Assembly: GCA_030631415.1 (NCBI GenBank)
Contig: DAOVLE010000049.1
Coordinates: 1 to 25,169, forward strand
Source of the DNA: JAAEQG01 sp023133475
GTDB lineage: Bacteria > Planctomycetota > Phycisphaerae > UBA1845
Length of the DNA stretch: 25,169 nucleotides
Direction: 5' to 3'
Position numbers and translations under genes: made by a program. Under the pieces are notes generated by a model. The model worked only from the letters and a program-made list of their open reading frames with translations. It was not told the origin of the DNA and did not search any database. Of this stretch, positions 23,357 to 25,169 are shown piece after piece (the first letter of the stretch is position 1; each line of letters begins with the position of its first letter).

Positions 23357-23423
23357 AGTCCAAAGTCCAAGGTCCAAAGTCCAAAGTCCCGCGGGTTTCT
23401 GACTTTGGACTCCGGACCTTGGA
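23357..23423. repeat. TCCAAAG-family inverted repeat
   Basis: Runs of TCCAAAG/TCCAAGG units face GACTTTGGAC...GGACCTTGGA across CCCGCGGGTTTCT. It opens the composite repeat that fills the gap between the methyltransferase and kamA-like genes. Confidence 0.9.
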
Positions 23424-23424
23424 T

Positions 23425-23560
23425 GGGTGGCCCACCGCTTTAGCGGTGGGGGACGCGACCGTTTAACGCGATTCGTGTCCCCTACCGCTAAAGCCATGGG
23501 CCACCCCCGCCACCGGCGGGGACGCCGGTGCCACCGACTTTGGACCTTGGACTTTGGACT
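23425..23560 (-). repeat. Composite repeat, left inverted copy flanking the kamA-like gene
   Basis: It consists of the 82-bp GGGTGGCCCA palindrome (23425-23506), a GCCACCGGCGGGGACGCC segment and a TCCAAAG-family run (23535-23560). The reverse complement of the whole, in matching order, is at 25010-25157. From 23561 to 23829 I see only the possible promoter at 23623-23651. Confidence 0.88.
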
Positions 23561-23622
23561 TATCAGCCGGTGCGGTGGGTTTCGCTTTGCTCCGCGGTGA
23601 ACTACCCAGATTAACTTGGTGC

Positions 23623-23651
23623 TTGACTTTGGCAATGTGACATCCTAAGAA
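23623..23651 (+). promoter_or_regulatory. Possible promoter of the kamA-like gene
   Basis: TTGACT (23623-23628), 17 nt, TAAGAA (23646-23651). The -35 match is good and the -10 poor. It would give a leader of about 170 nt. Confidence 0.3.
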
Positions 23652-23829
23652 ACTAATGGGGGAATATCAGGCCTTTACGAATGCGCTCGGGCGCGTATGC
23701 TATGTAATAGCCTGTTCCAATCGGTATGCTGGGTCGACGAACGCGACCTGACGGTTGTGTGGTCCTCACCGTCCTGCAAAACTCAGGCCATCGGCAAGTG
23801 GTAGGAGGCTTTTTGACGGGAGAACTCGT

Positions 23830-24987
23830 ATGATTCAAATATCGTCGCAACAAACCAAGGCTCGAACCACCCCCGGCAGACGGGTCAGGTACATCCGTAG
23901 CATCGACCGAATCCCCCACCTCTCGCCACAAGAGCGCAATGAAATTAAGAAAGTGGCCGAACGGTATGTTTTTAGAGCGAATGATTACTACCTGGGCCTG
24001 ATCGACTGGAGCGATCCCGCCGATCCGATCAGGCAACTTATCATTCCCCGCAAAGAGGAATTGGACGATTGGGGCAAACTTGATGCCAGCAACGAACAAT
24101 CCATAACCGTCAGGCACGGCGTGCAGCACAAGTATCGCCATACCGTGTTGCTGCTTTGCAACGAAGTGTGCGGGGCGTATTGCCGGTACTGTTTCCGCAA
24201 GCGGTTGTTCATGGACGAAAACGATGAGGTCACCAACGACGTTTCCGAGGGGATTGCCTACATTGCCAAAAACCCCGAAATCACCAACGTGCTGCTGAGC
24301 GGAGGTGACCCGCTGCTGATGAGCACACGCCGGATCGTGGAGATTATCGAAGCCTTGCGGGACATCAGGCATGTGAAAATCATTCGCATCGGTTCGAAGA
24401 TGCCGGCTTTTGATCCCTGGCGCATCTTGAACGATCAGGAGCTTCAAAATGCCCTGCGCAAGTATTCAACACCCCGCAAGCGAATATACCTGATGGCTCA
24501 TTTCGACCATCCGCGTGAGTTGACTGAGGTTGCAATTGAAGGGATCAATTGTTTCATCGGCAATGGGGTTATTTGTGCCAATCAGTGCCCGTTAATTAGT
24601 GGGGTTAACGACAACGCGGAAGTCCTGAGCAAGTTGAATCGCCGGTTGTCGCACATTGGTTGCCCACCTTATTATCTGTTCCAAGGCCGGCCCACGGTGG
24701 GCAACGCACCTTACAAGGTTTCGATCGTGCGTGGTTGGCGGATTTTCAGAGAAGCCTTGCGCCGCGGGTCGGGGTTGGCTCGCCGTATGCGGTTTGTGAT
24801 GTCTCACGAGACCGGCAAGATTGAGATCGTGGCGGTTGACTCCCGTTACATCTACCTTCGCTACCACCGGGCCAAGGACCCCGCCGACGATGGCCGGTTC
24901 ATGGTCTGCAAACGCAACGATCAGGCATGTTGGTTCGACGAGTTGGAACCCGCCGGCGCCGGGGTGTTTAGCGGCGACCAGTTGTAG
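23830..24987 (+). CDS. KamA-family radical SAM protein (lysine 2,3-aminomutase-like)
   Basis: The 385-aa protein carries the radical SAM cluster motif C114-x3-C118-x2-C121 (CGAYCRYCFRK), then LLSGGDPLL (155-163) and QCPLISGVND (252-261), all typical of lysine 2,3-aminomutase and EpmB relatives, which use AdoMet, a 4Fe-4S cluster and PLP. The usual PLP-lysine context GGGGK is absent; K330 in SHETGKIEI is at the equivalent place and may take that role. The substrate cannot be named: free lysine, EF-P lysine or another amino acid are possible. An upstream in-frame ATG at 23755 exists, but ATG 23830 has GGGAG at 7 nt and begins the conserved part. The stop TAG is supplied by a hairpin repeat. No efp or epmA neighbour is present, and the gene lies between inverted repeats. 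Confidence 0.9.
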   Translation: MIQISSQQTKARTTPGRRVRYIRSIDRIPHLSPQERNEIKKVAERYVFRANDYYLGLIDWSDPADPIRQLIIPRKEELDDWGKLDASNEQSITVRHGVQHKYRHTVLLLCNEVCGAYCRYCFRKRLFMDENDEVTNDVSEGIAYIAKNPEITNVLLSGGDPLLMSTRRIVEIIEALRDIRHVKIIRIGSKMPAFDPWRILNDQELQNALRKYSTPRKRIYLMAHFDHPRELTEVAIEGINCFIGNGVICANQCPLISGVNDNAEVLSKLNRRLSHIGCPPYYLFQGRPTVGNAPYKVSIVRGWRIFREALRRGSGLARRMRFVMSHETGKIEIVAVDSRYIYLRYHRAKDPADDGRFMVCKRNDQACWFDELEPAGAGVFSGDQL

Positions 24988-25004
24988 GGCGGGTTCCACC
25001 CGCC
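24984..25004 (+). repeat. GTAGGGCGGG hairpin repeat overlapping the kamA-like stop codon
   Basis: A single full unit whose TAG (24985-24987) terminates the kamA-like frame, exactly as at the end of hslU. Confidence 0.92.
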
Positions 25005-25009
25005 GTTCA

Positions 25010-25157
25010 GTCCAAAGTCCAAGGTCCAAAGTCCAAAGTCCAAAGTCGGTGGCACTGGCGTCCCGCCGGTGGCGGGGGTGGCCCATGGCTTTAGCCGTGG
25101 GGGACGCGAATCGCGTTAAACGTTCGCGTCCCCCACCGCTAAAGCGATGGGCCACCC
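25010..25157 (+). repeat. Composite repeat, right inverted copy flanking the kamA-like gene
   Basis: A TCCAAAG-family run (25010-25047), a GGCGTCCCGCCGGTGGCG segment and the 82-bp GGGTGGCCCA palindrome (25076-25157). It is the reverse complement of 23425-23560, with one extra TCCAAAG unit group. No gene is visible from 24988 to the window end. Confidence 0.9.
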
Positions 25158-25169
25158 ACCAAGGGAGAC

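Noticed and set aside
23653..24447. Minus-strand open frame of 264 codons
   Set aside because: Antisense to the kamA-like gene; no recognisable motif.
24592..25155. Minus-strand open frame whose first residues match the apparent extension of exbB
   Set aside because: The shared residues come from the same 82-bp palindromic repeat, and the rest is antisense to the kamA-like gene.

Overview
The window looks like a chromosomal piece of a Planctomycetota bacterium, probably Phycisphaerae-like. This is inferred from a moderately GC-rich sequence, a giant Sec-exported RHS/YD protein carrying dockerin-like EF-hands, an ExbB/ExbD/vWA/TPR cluster, and gene junctions packed with several families of short palindromic repeats. 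No rRNA or other taxonomic marker is present, so the phylum is an inference.

Layout. (1) Positions 1-10473, minus strand: an RHS locus read right to left. It holds a 2627-codon secreted RHS protein ending in an HNH/EndoVII-like HH nuclease tip, then a cytoplasmic beta-propeller gene in the position of an immunity gene, then an orphan second RHS 3' module (start at 1499) that runs off the left edge. The orphan is a duplicate of the RHS core region 3537-5029. (2) Positions 10474-13013: repeat-rich DNA holding a tRNA-Lys(UUU), a YacP-like NYN-domain RNase gene and a small secreted hypothetical protein. (3) Positions 13014-14378: hslU with no hslV beside it and an unusual C-terminus. (4) Positions 14668-21619, minus strand: a six-gene cluster in transcription order vWA protein with a TolA/TonB-like membrane anchor, TPR protein, ExbB/TolQ-like channel, ExbD, ExbD, 926-aa TPR protein. 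A good sigma70-like promoter lies upstream at 21816-21844. This looks like a proton-motive-force-driven envelope machine in which a vWA protein takes the place of TolA/TonB, and it is the best candidate for a little-described system. (5) Positions 22161-23120: an orphan beta-class DNA methyltransferase. (6) Positions 23830-24987: a KamA-family radical SAM protein flanked by inverted copies of a composite repeat.

Nearly every gene junction carries repeats: a GTAGGGCGGGTTCCACCC hairpin unit (single or as head-to-head pairs), a (TCCAAAG)n family, an approximately 82-bp GGGTGGCCCA...TGGGCCACCC palindrome, CATTTTC-type low-complexity runs and an 88-bp tandem. The hairpin unit supplies the TAG stop codon of both hslU and the kamA-like gene. 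Repeat DNA also creates misleading upstream extensions of several reading frames; I trimmed the starts of ExbB, the vWA protein, the long TPR protein and KamA accordingly.
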